Made by a program: the position numbers and the translations under genes. Positions 17,845-26,692 of a stretch of DNA of 64,000 nt are shown piece by piece. Every line of letters begins with the position of its first letter. Positions within the stretch are counted from its first letter, which is position 1. The stretch covers positions 4,526,001-4,590,000 of the forward strand of contig NZ_CP040889.1 in assembly GCF_006171285.1 (NCBI RefSeq), given 5' to 3'. This DNA comes from Leclercia adecarboxylata (GTDB taxonomy: Bacteria > Pseudomonadota > Gammaproteobacteria > Enterobacterales > Enterobacteriaceae). The notes beneath the pieces were generated by a model. That model worked only from the letters and a program-made list of their open reading frames with translations. It ran no database searches and was not told the DNA's origin.

Positions 17845-19385
17845 AAATCCGCTCACAGGTTGGCATGGTTCTGAACCTTGATAAGTGCATCGGCTGTCAC
17901 ACCTGCTCGGTGACCTGCAAAAACGTCTGGACCGGGCGCGAAGGGATGGAGTACGCCTGGTTTAACAACGTCGAAACCAAGCCGGGCATCGGCTATCCGA
18001 AAAACTGGGAAGATCAGGAGCAGTGGCAAGGCGGCTGGATCCGCGGCATCTCCGGCAAGCTGACCCCGCGCCTGGGCGGCAAACTGGGCGTGCTGTCGAA
18101 AATCTTCGCCAACCCGCAGATGCCGCAGATTGACGACTACTACGAACCCTTTACCTTTGACTATCAGGATCTGCACCGCGCCCCGGAAGGCGGCCATCTG
18201 CCGACTGCCCGCCCGCGCTCGCTGATCGACGGCAAGCGCATGGACAAAATCAAATGGGGGCCCAACTGGGAGGAGCTGCTCGGCGGCGAGTTCGAGAAAC
18301 GCGCCCGGGATCGTAACTTCGACCGGATGCAGAAGGAGATGTACGGCCAGTTCGAAAACACCTTCATGATGTATCTCCCGCGCCTGTGCGAACACTGCCT
18401 GAACCCGAGCTGCGCGGCAACCTGCCCGAGCGGGGCCATCTACAAGCGCGAAGAGGACGGCATTGTGCTGATCGACCAGGACAAGTGCCGGGGCTGGCGT
18501 CTGTGCATCAGCGGTTGCCCGTACAAAAAAATCTACTTCAACTGGAAGAGCGGCAAGTCGGAAAAATGCATCTTCTGCTATCCGCGTATTGAATCCGGCC
18601 AGCCGACCGTCTGCTCGGAAACCTGCGTCGGACGCATCCGCTACCTCGGCGTGCTGCTGTATGACGCCGATCGTATCGAAGAGGCGGCCAGCACCGAGCA
18701 CGAAACCGATCTCTACGAGCGTCAGTGCGATGTATTTCTGGATCCGCACGACCCGGCCATCATCGAGGAAGCGGTTAAGCAGGGCATCCCACAGAACGTC
18801 ATCGATGCGGCGCAACGTTCCCCGGTCTACAAAATGGCGATGGACTGGAAGCTGGCCCTTCCGCTGCACCCGGAGTACCGCACCCTGCCGATGGTCTGGT
18901 ATGTGCCGCCGCTGTCGCCGATCCAGTCCTACGCCGATGCCGGTGGTCTGCCGCAGACCGACAGCATTCTTCCGGCGGTGGAAAGCCTGCGCATTCCGGT
19001 GCAGTACCTGGCGAATATGCTCAGCGCGGGCGACACCGGCCCGGTACTGCGTGCCCTGAAGCGCATGATGGCGATGCGCCACTACAAACGTTCCCAGACC
19101 GTCGAAGGGGTGACCGATACCCGCGCTATCGAAGAAGTGGGCCTCAGCGTTGAGCAGGTGGAAGAGATGTACCGCTATCTGGCTATCGCCAACTACGAAG
19201 ACCGCTTCGTGATCCCGACCAGCCACCGGGAGATGGCCCGCGACGCCTTCCCGGAACGCAACGGCTGCGGCTTCACCTTTGGCGACGGCTGCCACGGCTC
19301 CGACACCAAATTTAACCTGTTCAACAGCAGCCGCATCGACGCCATCAACATCACCGAGGTGCGTGAACACGGGGAGGGAGAGTGA
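17841..19385 (+). CDS. narY: nitrate reductase Z beta subunit (iron-sulfur)
   Basis: A 514-residue electron-transfer subunit. Four cysteine clusters are visible: CIGCHTCSVTC near residue 16, CEHCLNPSCAATC near 184, CRGWRLCISGC near 217 where Trp replaces the second Cys as expected for the [3Fe-4S] centre, and CIFCYPRIESG...CSETC near 244. It passes electrons from NarV haems to NarZ. The start overlaps the narZ stop by four bases and its own stop overlaps narW by one. Confidence 0.97.
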   Translation: MKIRSQVGMVLNLDKCIGCHTCSVTCKNVWTGREGMEYAWFNNVETKPGIGYPKNWEDQEQWQGGWIRGISGKLTPRLGGKLGVLSKIFANPQMPQIDDYYEPFTFDYQDLHRAPEGGHLPTARPRSLIDGKRMDKIKWGPNWEELLGGEFEKRARDRNFDRMQKEMYGQFENTFMMYLPRLCEHCLNPSCAATCPSGAIYKREEDGIVLIDQDKCRGWRLCISGCPYKKIYFNWKSGKSEKCIFCYPRIESGQPTVCSETCVGRIRYLGVLLYDADRIEEAASTEHETDLYERQCDVFLDPHDPAIIEEAVKQGIPQNVIDAAQRSPVYKMAMDWKLALPLHPEYRTLPMVWYVPPLSPIQSYADAGGLPQTDSILPAVESLRIPVQYLANMLSAGDTGPVLRALKRMMAMRHYKRSQTVEGVTDTRAIEEVGLSVEQVEEMYRYLAIANYEDRFVIPTSHREMARDAFPERNGCGFTFGDGCHGSDTKFNLFNSSRIDAINITEVREHGEGE

Positions 19386-20080
19386 TGCAGATCCTCAAAA
19401 TTATTGCCCTGCTGATTGAGTACCCGGACGAGGCGCTGTGGGAGAGCCGCGACGAGGCGCTGGCCCTGGTGGCGCAGGACGCCCCGGCGCTGCTGCCCTT
19501 TGCACAGCACTATCTCAGGGCCCCGCTGCTCGACCGGCAGGCGTCGTGGTGCGAGGTGTTCGAGCGCGGGCGCGCCACCTCGCTGCTGCTGTTCGAGCAT
19601 GTGCATGCCGAGTCGCGGGATCGCGGCCAGGCGATGGTCGACCTGATGAACCAGTACGAGCAGGCCGGGCTGCAACTCGACTGCCGCGAACTGCCGGACT
19701 ATCTGCCGCTCTATCTGGAGTATCTGAGCACTTTGCCGGAAGCCCAGGCCCGGGAGGGTCTGCAGAACGTCGCGCCGATCCTGGCGCTGATCGGCGGGCG
19801 GTTGAAACAGCGGGAGGTAGCGCAGTATCAGCTCTTCGACGCCCTGCTGAAATTTGCCGGCAGTAGGCTATCCAGTGACAGTGTCACCAAACAGGTGGCA
19901 GGCGAAAAACGGGACGACACCCGCCAGGCGCTGGACGCGGTCTGGGAAGAGGAACAGGTGAAGTTTATTGAAGATAACGCCACGGCCTGCGACAGCTCGC
20001 CGATGCAGCAGTATCAACGACGCTTTAGCCAGGACGTCGCGCCGCAGTACGTGGACGTCAGCGCCGGAGGCCCAAAATGA
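19385..20080 (+). CDS. narW: nitrate reductase Z assembly chaperone NarW
   Basis: A 231-residue NarJ-family chaperone needed for cofactor insertion and membrane attachment of NarZ. The helical core contains [18 protein letters not shown] and the C-terminus [20 protein letters not shown], both strongly conserved with E. coli NarW. The ATG at 19385 is used instead of the GTG one codon earlier, to match the family start MQILK. Confidence 0.95.
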   Translation: MQILKIIALLIEYPDEALWESRDEALALVAQDAPALLPFAQHYLRAPLLDRQASWCEVFERGRATSLLLFEHVHAESRDRGQAMVDLMNQYEQAGLQLDCRELPDYLPLYLEYLSTLPEAQAREGLQNVAPILALIGGRLKQREVAQYQLFDALLKFAGSRLSSDSVTKQVAGEKRDDTRQALDAVWEEEQVKFIEDNATACDSSPMQQYQRRFSQDVAPQYVDVSAGGPK

Positions 20081-20757
20081 CACAGCATCTGAACGTCTTT
20101 TTCTTCGATATTTACCCGTACATCTGCGCCGCGGTCTTTTTCCTCGGCAGCTGGCTGCGGTATGACTACGGCCAGTACACCTGGCGCGCCTCCTCCAGCC
20201 AGCTGCTGGACAAGCGCGGCATGAACTGGGGCTCGAATCTGTTCCACATCGGCATTCTGGGGATTTTCTTCGGCCATCTGTTCGGGATGTTAACCCCGCA
20301 CTGGATGTACGCCTGGTTCCTGCCGATGGCGGTTAAACAGCAGCTGGCGATGATCGCCGGGGGAATTTGCGGGGTGCTGACGCTGATTGGTGGCTCGATG
20401 CTGCTCTACCGCCGCCTGTTCAACCAGCGGGTACGGGCGACGTCAACCACGCCTGATATCATCATCATGAGCATTCTGCTCACCCAGTGCGTGCTCGGCC
20501 TGACAACCATTCCGTTCTCGGCGCAATACCCGGACGGCAGCGAAATGCTGAAGCTGGTCGGCTGGGCGCAGGGGATCTTTACCTTCCAGGGGGGCTCGTC
20601 TGAAATGCTGACCGGCGTGGCCTTTATTTTCCGCGTCCATCTGGTGCTGGGGATGACCATCTTCCTGATCTTCCCCTTCACCCGACTGGTGCACGTCTGG
20701 AGCGCGCCGTTCGAGTACATTACGCGACGTTATCAGCTGGTGCGATCGCGGCGTTGA
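20077..20757 (+). CDS. narV: nitrate reductase Z gamma subunit (cytochrome b)
   Basis: A 226-residue integral membrane cytochrome b with five segments that takes electrons from quinol through two b haems. Conserved histidines lie in [17 protein letters not shown] and in the late [10 protein letters not shown] and [10 protein letters not shown] regions. The gene overlaps narW by four bases and ends the operon; length equals E. coli NarV. Confidence 0.96.
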   Translation: MTQHLNVFFFDIYPYICAAVFFLGSWLRYDYGQYTWRASSSQLLDKRGMNWGSNLFHIGILGIFFGHLFGMLTPHWMYAWFLPMAVKQQLAMIAGGICGVLTLIGGSMLLYRRLFNQRVRATSTTPDIIIMSILLTQCVLGLTTIPFSAQYPDGSEMLKLVGWAQGIFTFQGGSSEMLTGVAFIFRVHLVLGMTIFLIFPFTRLVHVWSAPFEYITRRYQLVRSRR

Positions 20758-20780
20758 GTCCGCGTCACGCCGGGGTTTGC

Positions 20781-20817
20781 TCCCTCTCCTCTTTGGGGAG
20801 AGGGTTGGGGTGAGGGG
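20781..20817. repeat. boxC-like GC-rich repeat hairpin
   Basis: TCCCTCTCC and GGAGAGGG form an 8-bp stem, followed by TTGGGGTGAGGGG. This matches the boxC/RIP type of enterobacterial intergenic repeat. Sitting 25 bp after narV it may serve as the 3' boundary of the nar transcript. Confidence 0.65.
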
Positions 20818-20875
20818 AAACATGCGACTCTGGTGATTCTTCCGCTCACTCCAGAACATCATGCCGCATAAAAAC

Positions 20876-20954
20876 GCCGGGTGGCGGCTTCGCCTTACCC
20901 GGCCTATTAAACCGCGCCTCACCGTAGGCCGGGCAAGCGCACGCGCCGCCCGGC
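20876..20954. repeat. BIME: two REP elements in inverted orientation
   Basis: GCCGGGTGGCGG...TTACCCGGCCTA (20876-20905) and GTAGGCCGGGCAAG...CGCCCGGC (20922-20954). It lies between narV and the convergent small membrane protein gene and is nearly the same in layout as the BIME at 21513-21592 on the other side of that gene. Confidence 0.9.
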
Positions 20955-20966
20955 GTTGTTGGCAGG

Positions 20967-21416
20967 CTATAGACCTGGCAAACCGCCGTTAAGCAAGGAA
21001 ACTATCAGGAAAAACAGAAGAATGGCGCAAACAACGCCAATACCAAACAGGACCGCGTGAAACATCAGCGTTCCTCCCCCGAAGACTAACGCCCCCGCTA
21101 TTCCCCAGCGATTCTCCTTGCGCATGCCGCCGATAAAAGCCAGCCCCAGCGCCACTACCGCAAGAACAATCCCGCCATTGTGCAGAAGGTTATCAATATC
21201 CGGGGTGTTGTTTTCCTCAACAGCCGGGGACTTGCCGGTGAGACCAGCAATAATGCCTTTTTTAACAGCCGCAACCTGTTCAGCGACTACCGTTTCCAGC
21301 GTGGGCGGTGGGGATGAAAAAGGACCTAAAGAAAAATGCACAATGCCTACGATCAGGGCGATGGTGCCCAACAGCATCCCCAGCGAACTGTATTTATTCT
21401 GCGATAAGATTTCCAT
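20967..21416 (-). CDS. small inner membrane protein, unknown function
   Basis: A 149-residue protein with a first membrane segment at about residues 10-30 (SSLGMLLGTIALIVGIVHFS), a hydrophilic stretch of about 45 residues, and two or three further segments (GIVLAVVALGLAFIGGM, then the very hydrophobic C-terminus). In size and arrangement it resembles YidI-like proteins, but I do not recognise it with certainty. It stands alone on its strand, bracketed by two similar BIMEs. Confidence 0.65.
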   Translation of the reverse strand: MEILSQNKYSSLGMLLGTIALIVGIVHFSLGPFSSPPPTLETVVAEQVAAVKKGIIAGLTGKSPAVEENNTPDIDNLLHNGGIVLAVVALGLAFIGGMRKENRWGIAGALVFGGGTLMFHAVLFGIGVVCAILLFFLIVSLLNGGLPGL

Positions 21417-21512
21417 ATCTCTGTGCCTTGTGTTGATGAGTAAAAAACGTAACGGTAAGTTATCCGACAGGCAGCATTGTACATAATATCAGCAAGATGC
21501 GAACCGCTATTC

Positions 21513-21592
21513 GCCGGGTGGCGGCTGCGCCTTACCCGGCCTGGGAAACCGCGCCACACCGTAGGCGGGGCAAGCGCAAGCGCCGCCCGGCG
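21513..21592. repeat. BIME: two REP elements in inverted orientation
   Basis: GCCGGGTGGCGG...TTACCCGGCCTG (21513-21542) and GTAGGCGGGGCAAG...CGCCCGGC (21560-21592), between the divergent starts of the small membrane protein gene and the mazEF pair. It is in the same direction as the BIME at 20876. Confidence 0.9.
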
Positions 21593-21620
21593 TTGCAGGT
21601 CGACAAACGTATCGACAATG

Positions 21621-21672
21621 TTGACACATAAAATCTATGCGCTTTATGATGTCGATACTATGTATCGACATC
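21621..21672 (+). promoter_or_regulatory. mazEF promoter and operator
   Basis: A strong sigma-70 promoter, -35 TTGACA (21621-21626) and -10 TATGAT (21645-21650) with 18 bp between, overlaps a perfect 11-3-11 inverted repeat GATGTCGATAC-TAT-GTATCGACATC (21648-21672). A further half-site GTATCGACA is present at 21609-21617, upstream of the -35. Binding by the antitoxin or the toxin-antitoxin complex here would block RNA polymerase. Confidence 0.8.
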
Positions 21673-21684
21673 TGGAGTGCTTAT

Positions 21685-21933
21685 ATGCCACAAGTCACCG
21701 TAAAAAAATGGGGAAACAGCCCTTCTGTCAGGCTACCCGTCGCGGTCATGCGTGAGGCTGAATTGAACGTTGATGATGTAGTAAACGTTAACGTAGACGA
21801 AGAAGGACGAATTATTTTGACACCGGTCAGGAAGGACGAACCGACACTTGAATCGCTGCTTGCGGCAATCACTGACGACAATCTGCATCATGAAATCTCA
21901 TTTGGGGAACCGCAAGGTAAGGAGCTGCTGTAA
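21685..21933 (+). CDS. mazE: MazE-family antitoxin
   Basis: An 82-residue AbrB/SpoVT-type antitoxin. The N-terminal swapped-hairpin DNA-binding domain reads VTVKKWGNSPSVRLPVAVMR, and the C-terminal toxin-binding tail holds NLHHEISFGEPQGKELL, the same pattern as E. coli MazE (NLHENIDWGEP). An earlier in-frame ATG at 21637 would lie inside the operator, so the start at 21685, 7 bp after GGAG, is used. Its stop overlaps the toxin start (TAATG). E. coli mazEF sits beside relA, so this copy is in a different place. Confidence 0.88.
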   Translation: MPQVTVKKWGNSPSVRLPVAVMREAELNVDDVVNVNVDEEGRIILTPVRKDEPTLESLLAAITDDNLHHEISFGEPQGKELL

Positions 21934-22259
21934 TGGACTACATCCCGGAAGCGGGTGATATTGTCTGGCTGGATTTCGATCCGCAGTCAGGACATGAACA
22001 GGCAGGACATCGCCCTGCGCTGGTCATATCACCTGCAACCTACAACGGACGCACCGGCCTGATGCTTTGCTGTCCGATTACGTCACAAATTAAAAATTAT
22101 CCCTTCGAAGTCAGCATTAGCGGCCCACGCACTAACGTCGCCCTCGCCGACCAAATTAAAAATCTGGACTGGCGGGCACGCAACGCAGTGAAAAAGGGAA
22201 CCGCAACCGTCGAAGAGTTAAATGCCGTCAGAGCACGCGCAAAGGTTCTCATCGGCTAA
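21933..22259 (+). CDS. mazF: MazF-family mRNA interferase toxin
   Basis: A 108-residue ribosome-independent endoribonuclease toxin of the PemK/MazF fold. GDIVWLDFDPQSGHEQAGHR near the N-terminus contains the conserved active-site arginine, and LCCPITSQIKNYPFEV the catalytic threonine of the family; ALADQIKNLDWRAR follows. Length and motifs match functional toxins, and the frame is intact together with its antitoxin. Confidence 0.9.
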   Translation: MDYIPEAGDIVWLDFDPQSGHEQAGHRPALVISPATYNGRTGLMLCCPITSQIKNYPFEVSISGPRTNVALADQIKNLDWRARNAVKKGTATVEELNAVRARAKVLIG

Positions 22260-22262
22260 CAG

Positions 22263-22281
22263 AAAGGGGCTTGCGCCCCTT
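22263..22281. terminator. hairpin between mazF and nhoA
   Basis: AAGGGGC-TTGC-GCCCCTT forms a seven-base stem with a four-base loop between the convergent 3' ends of mazF and nhoA. T-runs on either side are short, so termination strength is uncertain. Confidence 0.5.
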
Positions 22282-22287
22282 CCCACT

Positions 22288-23133
22288 CTATTTCCCCGCC
22301 TGCGGATGGGTTTCAAACCCGGCCATCACCGCCGTCAGTTCGGCCAGGGTAAAGCCGTGCTTCGGATCGTCCACGCCCAGCTCAAAGCGTTCCTGCATCA
22401 CCTGATATAACGCTGCCGCATCCGGCAGGTTAACCTGCTCCACCGCCTGCCCGCCCTGCCAGTGGGTAAAGTGGAAGTTGGTGAGGGTCAGCTTGCCACC
22501 GTCGGGCAGGTGCCGGCACATCAGCAGATGGTGGCGGAAATGGGACTGCGGCCAGTGCGCGGACCAGAAGTTGCCCATCACGTAATCGGCCTGATATTGC
22601 GCGGTGAGATCGAAGTGATACATCGACTGCCAGTGCTCGTGATGGCGGAACTGCAACACCCAGTCGCTGCCGTCGTTGATCAGCCGGTACAGCCCGTGGG
22701 GCGTCGCCTGCTCCTCTTCGGCGATCAGACGAATCGGCGCGGTCAGGGTCTGTCCGCCAAAGCCGACGTCGGCTATCCAGGATTCACCGTCGAGCTCCAC
22801 CAGCAGCAGACGGTGGGTGCGCGGCGGCATGTGCGGCGGGTTCGCCAGTACCACCCTGCCCAACAGGCTGCGCACGTTAAAGCCCACCTCGCGAAGCACC
22901 CGCTCGAACAGGCCGTTCTGCTCAAAGCAGTACCCACCGCGTCGGGCGGTGACCAGCTTATCGACCAGGGAGTGTTCGTCGAGCAGGATCTCGCGCGGCA
23001 AAACCACATCGATATTCTCAAACGGGATGGCGCTGTTGTGATGCAGGTGCAGCGCCCGTAGGGTGGCGATATCCACGGAAACCGGCTGCTGCCAGCCGGT
23101 ACGGGCGAAATAAGCGGTCAAAAACGGGGTCAT
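22288..23133 (-). CDS. nhoA: arylamine N-acetyltransferase NhoA
   Basis: A 281-residue acetyl-CoA-dependent arylamine / N-hydroxyarylamine acetyltransferase. The catalytic triad is visible at Cys69 (RRGGYCFEQN), His107 (PPRTHRLLLV) and Asp122 (WIADVGFGGQ), identical to E. coli NhoA numbering. The start at 23133 drops six residues from the longest frame and begins MTPFLTAYF as in the family. It is a backbone gene of this chromosomal region. Confidence 0.95.
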   Translation of the reverse strand: MTPFLTAYFARTGWQQPVSVDIATLRALHLHHNSAIPFENIDVVLPREILLDEHSLVDKLVTARRGGYCFEQNGLFERVLREVGFNVRSLLGRVVLANPPHMPPRTHRLLLVELDGESWIADVGFGGQTLTAPIRLIAEEEQATPHGLYRLINDGSDWVLQFRHHEHWQSMYHFDLTAQYQADYVMGNFWSAHWPQSHFRHHLLMCRHLPDGGKLTLTNFHFTHWQGGQAVEQVNLPDAAALYQVMQERFELGVDDPKHGFTLAELTAVMAGFETHPQAGK

Positions 23134-23204
23134 GATGGGCTCCTTTAACATTTCTTCCTTGTTTATAAACTATATTTTTCAGCCCACTGTCGCAAAAGTG
23201 CTTT

Positions 23205-24860
23205 TTACCCGCGCGTCGAGCGCTGCATGATCCCCAGCGCCGTCAGCATCAACACTAGCCCGGTCAGCAGCGTCAGGGTGGCCATCGCCATTCCCTGTCC
23301 GACGGAGCCCTGCTCGAACTGCCGCCAGATAAACACCGACACGGTTTGCGTACCCGCCGGAGCCAGCAGCAGCGAGGTGACCAGCTCGCGGGAGGCAATA
23401 GCGAACACCATCAGCATCGCCGCCAGCATCGCCGGAGAGACCAGCGGCAACACGATAAAACGCAGCGCCTGCAATGCCGACGCGCCATGCACTCGGGCTG
23501 CAGGCTCGAGATTGCCCCCCAACTGGCGCAGCGCGCTGCCGACATAGCGCACCGGCCAGGGCAGCAGCAGGCAACAATAGGAGAGCAGCAAAATCGCCCA
23601 GCTGTTATAAGGCGATACCGGCCAGAACGGGCGGTTCCACAGCAGGATCAGCCCCACCCCGACCACCACGCCCGGCAAAGCAGCCGGCATCAGGGAGAGC
23701 GCATCCAGCAAACCCCGGCCTTTGATCTTCTGCCCCACCACCAGCCAGGCGGCCAGCAGCCCCAGCACCCCGGTGATACAGGCCGCGCCCAGCGCCAGGG
23801 ACAGGCTGGTGCCCAGCGCCGAGAGCGCATCTCCGTGCTGGCTGAACAGCGCAACATAGTGAGCGCCGGTCAGATTGGTCAGCGTCACACCGCCGGACAG
23901 GGTTCCGAGTACGCCGGAAAGCGCCATTGAGGCTCCCGGCAGGATCACCGCGATAACCCCCACCAGCGCCATGAGCGCCACCACCGGCAGCGTAAACACC
24001 CCGGCGTGCGCCCCCATATTCTCCGTCGGTTTGCCGGTAATGCTGGTCACATCCTGATGACCGGTCAGCTTTTTTTGCAGCCACCAGGCGCTGAGCGCGA
24101 TAGCCACCAGAACCACGGACAGCATCGATGCTCCAGAGAGATCGATCGGCCAGTCGGCGAGCTTTTTCTCGATATCGGTGGTCAGCATCAGCACGCCTGC
24201 ACGCGTACCCAGCGCGGCGGGCACGCCAAACTCTTCAATCGCCAGGGTGAAAGCCAGCAGCATCCCCGCCGCCAGCGACGGCGAGAGCATCGGTAAGGTG
24301 ATATGCCAGAATGCCCGGCCGGGACTGGCACCGTGAACGCGGGCCACCAGAGCCAGACGCTGCCCGCTCGCCAGCAGGCTGCGCGACACGACAAAATAGA
24401 CCACCGGGAAGATATTGAGCGCCATCACCAGCACGATCCCGGTCCTGCTGAACAGCAGATTGTTGAGGTTGAGCCCGGTCAGCTGTTGCAGATAGCCGTT
24501 GGTTTGCAGCACCAGCATCCACGACAGCGCGGCAATATACGGCGGAGTTAAAAACGGGATCAGAAACAGCAGATCCCAGAGCTTCGGCAGGGGCAGATTA
24601 AACAGCCCGCGCGCCACCCCGAGGGGAAAACCAATCAGGGCACTGACCAGCGCCACACCGAGGGCGATTTGCAGCGTCCCGCCCAGCATACCCGGCAGCT
24701 GTGGCTCGGCCAGAAGCGTGCTGATGCCGCTAAATGCCCCGGAGAACTGCCCGGCGCTGAACTGCGGGAAAACCGCCTGCAGCAGAATAAAGGTGAGCGG
24801 AAACGCCACCAGGATCAGCAGTAGCCCCAGCGTCGTCACCGAAAGATATTTAGGATTCAC
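23205..24860 (-). CDS. Fe(III)-type ABC transporter permease, fused double-domain
   Basis: A 551-residue inner membrane protein with about twelve segments and two copies of the binding-protein-dependent permease domain. Both EAA-type coupling loops are visible: LVARVHGASPGRAFWHITLP in the first half and EPAARVHGASALQALRFIVL in the second. This fused FbpB/AfuB/ThiP-like layout is typical of ferric iron and related importers. It is the last gene of a three-gene operon (ATPase, binding protein, permease), starting 38 bp after the binding protein gene. Confidence 0.85.
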   Translation of the reverse strand: MNPKYLSVTTLGLLLILVAFPLTFILLQAVFPQFSAGQFSGAFSGISTLLAEPQLPGMLGGTLQIALGVALVSALIGFPLGVARGLFNLPLPKLWDLLFLIPFLTPPYIAALSWMLVLQTNGYLQQLTGLNLNNLLFSRTGIVLVMALNIFPVVYFVVSRSLLASGQRLALVARVHGASPGRAFWHITLPMLSPSLAAGMLLAFTLAIEEFGVPAALGTRAGVLMLTTDIEKKLADWPIDLSGASMLSVVLVAIALSAWWLQKKLTGHQDVTSITGKPTENMGAHAGVFTLPVVALMALVGVIAVILPGASMALSGVLGTLSGGVTLTNLTGAHYVALFSQHGDALSALGTSLSLALGAACITGVLGLLAAWLVVGQKIKGRGLLDALSLMPAALPGVVVGVGLILLWNRPFWPVSPYNSWAILLLSYCCLLLPWPVRYVGSALRQLGGNLEPAARVHGASALQALRFIVLPLVSPAMLAAMLMVFAIASRELVTSLLLAPAGTQTVSVFIWRQFEQGSVGQGMAMATLTLLTGLVLMLTALGIMQRSTRG

Positions 24861-24898
24861 AAAGCAGTCCTGAAGACGGGGTTACCCCCGTCGCATGA

Positions 24899-25867
24899 TT
24901 ATAAGGTGAAGAGCGTGTTGAAACGCTTGAGGATGTCGCTGCGTTCGCTGGAACCGTCGCTTTTGGTTGGCAGTATTTTCAGGTCGTTAAGCAGCGGACG
25001 TTTGGCCTGCACATCGCCACGGGCGGGCATCAGCCAGGCATCGGCTACCATCGCCTGGCCTTCTGGTGACAGAACGTAATCCACGAACGCTTTGGCGTCA
25101 TCCGCATGCTGGCTGGATTTGAGGATCATCATTGGACGCGGGGCAATCACCGTGCCGCTGGCCGGGAAGATCACCTTCAGGGATTCGCCCTGGCTGATGT
25201 TGCCGTACGAGACGTAGTCCACCGCGCCAAACACCGCCGCTTTCGCCCCCTGCATCACCGGCGTCACCGCCTGCGCATTCGGGCCGCTCACCACCATGCC
25301 GTTCTTTTTCAGCTCATCAAACAGGGTCCAGGCCTTATCGCCCATACCATTTTGCAGCCCGATCAGCAGATCCAGCGACGCCCCAGACAGCGCCGGGTCC
25401 GGCGTAGTGACTTTATCTTTAAAAGCGTCGGTGGTCAGATCGCGCCACTCTTTCGGCTCCGGGGTGCCGCTTTTGGTGTTCCAGACGATGCCTAACGCCG
25501 ACACGCCCTGGGCGACAAAGTCGTCTGATTTCAGCTCCGCAGGCACGTTGGCCGCGTTAGCGCTCTGGTACGGCAGCAGCCAGCCACGGTTGTGCAGATC
25601 TTCTGCGGTATCCCATGAAGCGGAGAGCAAAATATCGGCCTGCGGGTTGGCCTGCTCTGCCTCGAGGCGGGCCATCACTTTACCGGTGGTGGCCTGAAAG
25701 ATATCCACCTTCACGCCGGTTTTCTTCTCAAAACCGCTGGCCAGATTTTTGGCAAGCGACCCCGGCCCCGCGGTGTAGACGGTCAGCGCGTGGGCACTGG
25801 ACATCATAACGGTCGATAACGCCATGGCTATCAGCACTCCTTTTTTGACGGACATTGCAGCTTTCAT
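24899..25867 (-). CDS. ABC transporter substrate-binding protein (FbpA/AfuA class)
   Basis: A 322-residue periplasmic binding protein with a signal peptide (SVKKGVLIAMALSTVMMSSAHA). The mature start LTVYTAGPGSLAKNLASGFEKKTG is the signature of the class that binds Fe(III), thiamine, phosphonates or similar small anions. The expected paired tyrosines of Fe(III) binders are not clear (the late motif reads AVDYVSYGN), so the substrate is left open. It overlaps the ATPase gene by four bases. Confidence 0.8.
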   Translation of the reverse strand: MKAAMSVKKGVLIAMALSTVMMSSAHALTVYTAGPGSLAKNLASGFEKKTGVKVDIFQATTGKVMARLEAEQANPQADILLSASWDTAEDLHNRGWLLPYQSANAANVPAELKSDDFVAQGVSALGIVWNTKSGTPEPKEWRDLTTDAFKDKVTTPDPALSGASLDLLIGLQNGMGDKAWTLFDELKKNGMVVSGPNAQAVTPVMQGAKAAVFGAVDYVSYGNISQGESLKVIFPASGTVIAPRPMMILKSSQHADDAKAFVDYVLSPEGQAMVADAWLMPARGDVQAKRPLLNDLKILPTKSDGSSERSDILKRFNTLFTL

Positions 25868-26556
25868 GCGAACTCCCCTGAGGTGGTAATCAAACGATCG
25901 GCAGCGACGCTGCCAGCAGACAAATGCACGATGCGATCGGCCAGGATTTCAGCCTCCCTGCGGTCGTGGGTAACATAGACGGCGGTGGTGCCGAGCTGGC
26001 GCAGCAGCGTGGCCATCTCGTGACACAAGGTTCCACGCAGTTCGCTGTCGAGGTTGGAGAGCGGCTCGTCAAACAGCAGCACCCGCGGCTCGGCGACAAT
26101 GGCCCGGGCCAGCGCCACGCGCTGTTGCTGCCCGCCGGAAAGCCCGGCCGGTTTGCGTTCGGCAAAATCGCTTAAGCCAACGCGCGCCAGAGCCTGCGCC
26201 ACGCGGCTGTCGCGTTCCTGACGCGGGACATTGCGCATTCTCAGCGGGAACATCACATTCTGTGCCACGGTCATGTGCGGCCAGAGGGCGTAATCCTGGA
26301 GCACCATGCCGATGTCCCGGGCTTCCGGCGGCAGTGCCCATCCGGTTTTCGCCACCAGACGATCGCCAAAATGGATCTCCCCCTCTGCGGGCTGGGTTAA
26401 CCCCGCCAGCAGACGCAACAGGGTGCTTTTGCCGCAGCCCGACGGTCCCAGCAGCGCAACCACGCTACCCGGCTCGATATGCAGATCGATTTGATTCAAT
26501 ACGGTATTCGCGCCAAAAGCGTACGACACGCCTTTGAGCGAGATGGAAGTGAGCAT
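25864..26556 (-). CDS. ABC transporter ATPase, short form
   Basis: A 230-residue ATPase with Walker A GPSGCGKST, signature GLSGGQQQRVALARAI and Walker B VLLFDEPLSNLD. It ends soon after the switch histidine (YVTHDRREAE), so it lacks the C-terminal TOBE-type regulatory domain present in the 350-residue FbpC and PotA proteins. First gene of the operon; overlaps the binding protein gene by four bases. Confidence 0.88.
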   Translation of the reverse strand: MLTSISLKGVSYAFGANTVLNQIDLHIEPGSVVALLGPSGCGKSTLLRLLAGLTQPAEGEIHFGDRLVAKTGWALPPEARDIGMVLQDYALWPHMTVAQNVMFPLRMRNVPRQERDSRVAQALARVGLSDFAERKPAGLSGGQQQRVALARAIVAEPRVLLFDEPLSNLDSELRGTLCHEMATLLRQLGTTAVYVTHDRREAEILADRIVHLSAGSVAADRLITTSGEFA

Positions 26557-26605
26557 ATTGTTATCCTCTTTGGGATTTGATGCTCGCCACTGTAGGCAGC
26601 TTATG

Positions 26606-26622
26606 TGACGTATATATGACGT
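26606..26622. promoter_or_regulatory. direct repeat in the divergent promoter region
   Basis: TGACGT occurs at 26606-26611 and again at 26617-26622, exactly 11 bp (one helical turn) apart, between the divergent ABC operon and yddH. It could be a regulator site, but a repeat this short may arise by chance. The rest of the 136-bp gap shows no clear box. Confidence 0.3.
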
Positions 26623-26692
26623 GTTTGTTGCATATTGATTTCTGATGGCTTTCAGGCGTTTAATGCCTGCACCTGTCCTGCGAGGAAAATCT

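Noticed and set aside
17853..19370. 505-codon open frame antisense to narY
   Set aside because: It shadows narY, whose cysteine motifs and length are exact; the antisense translation has no recognisable domain.
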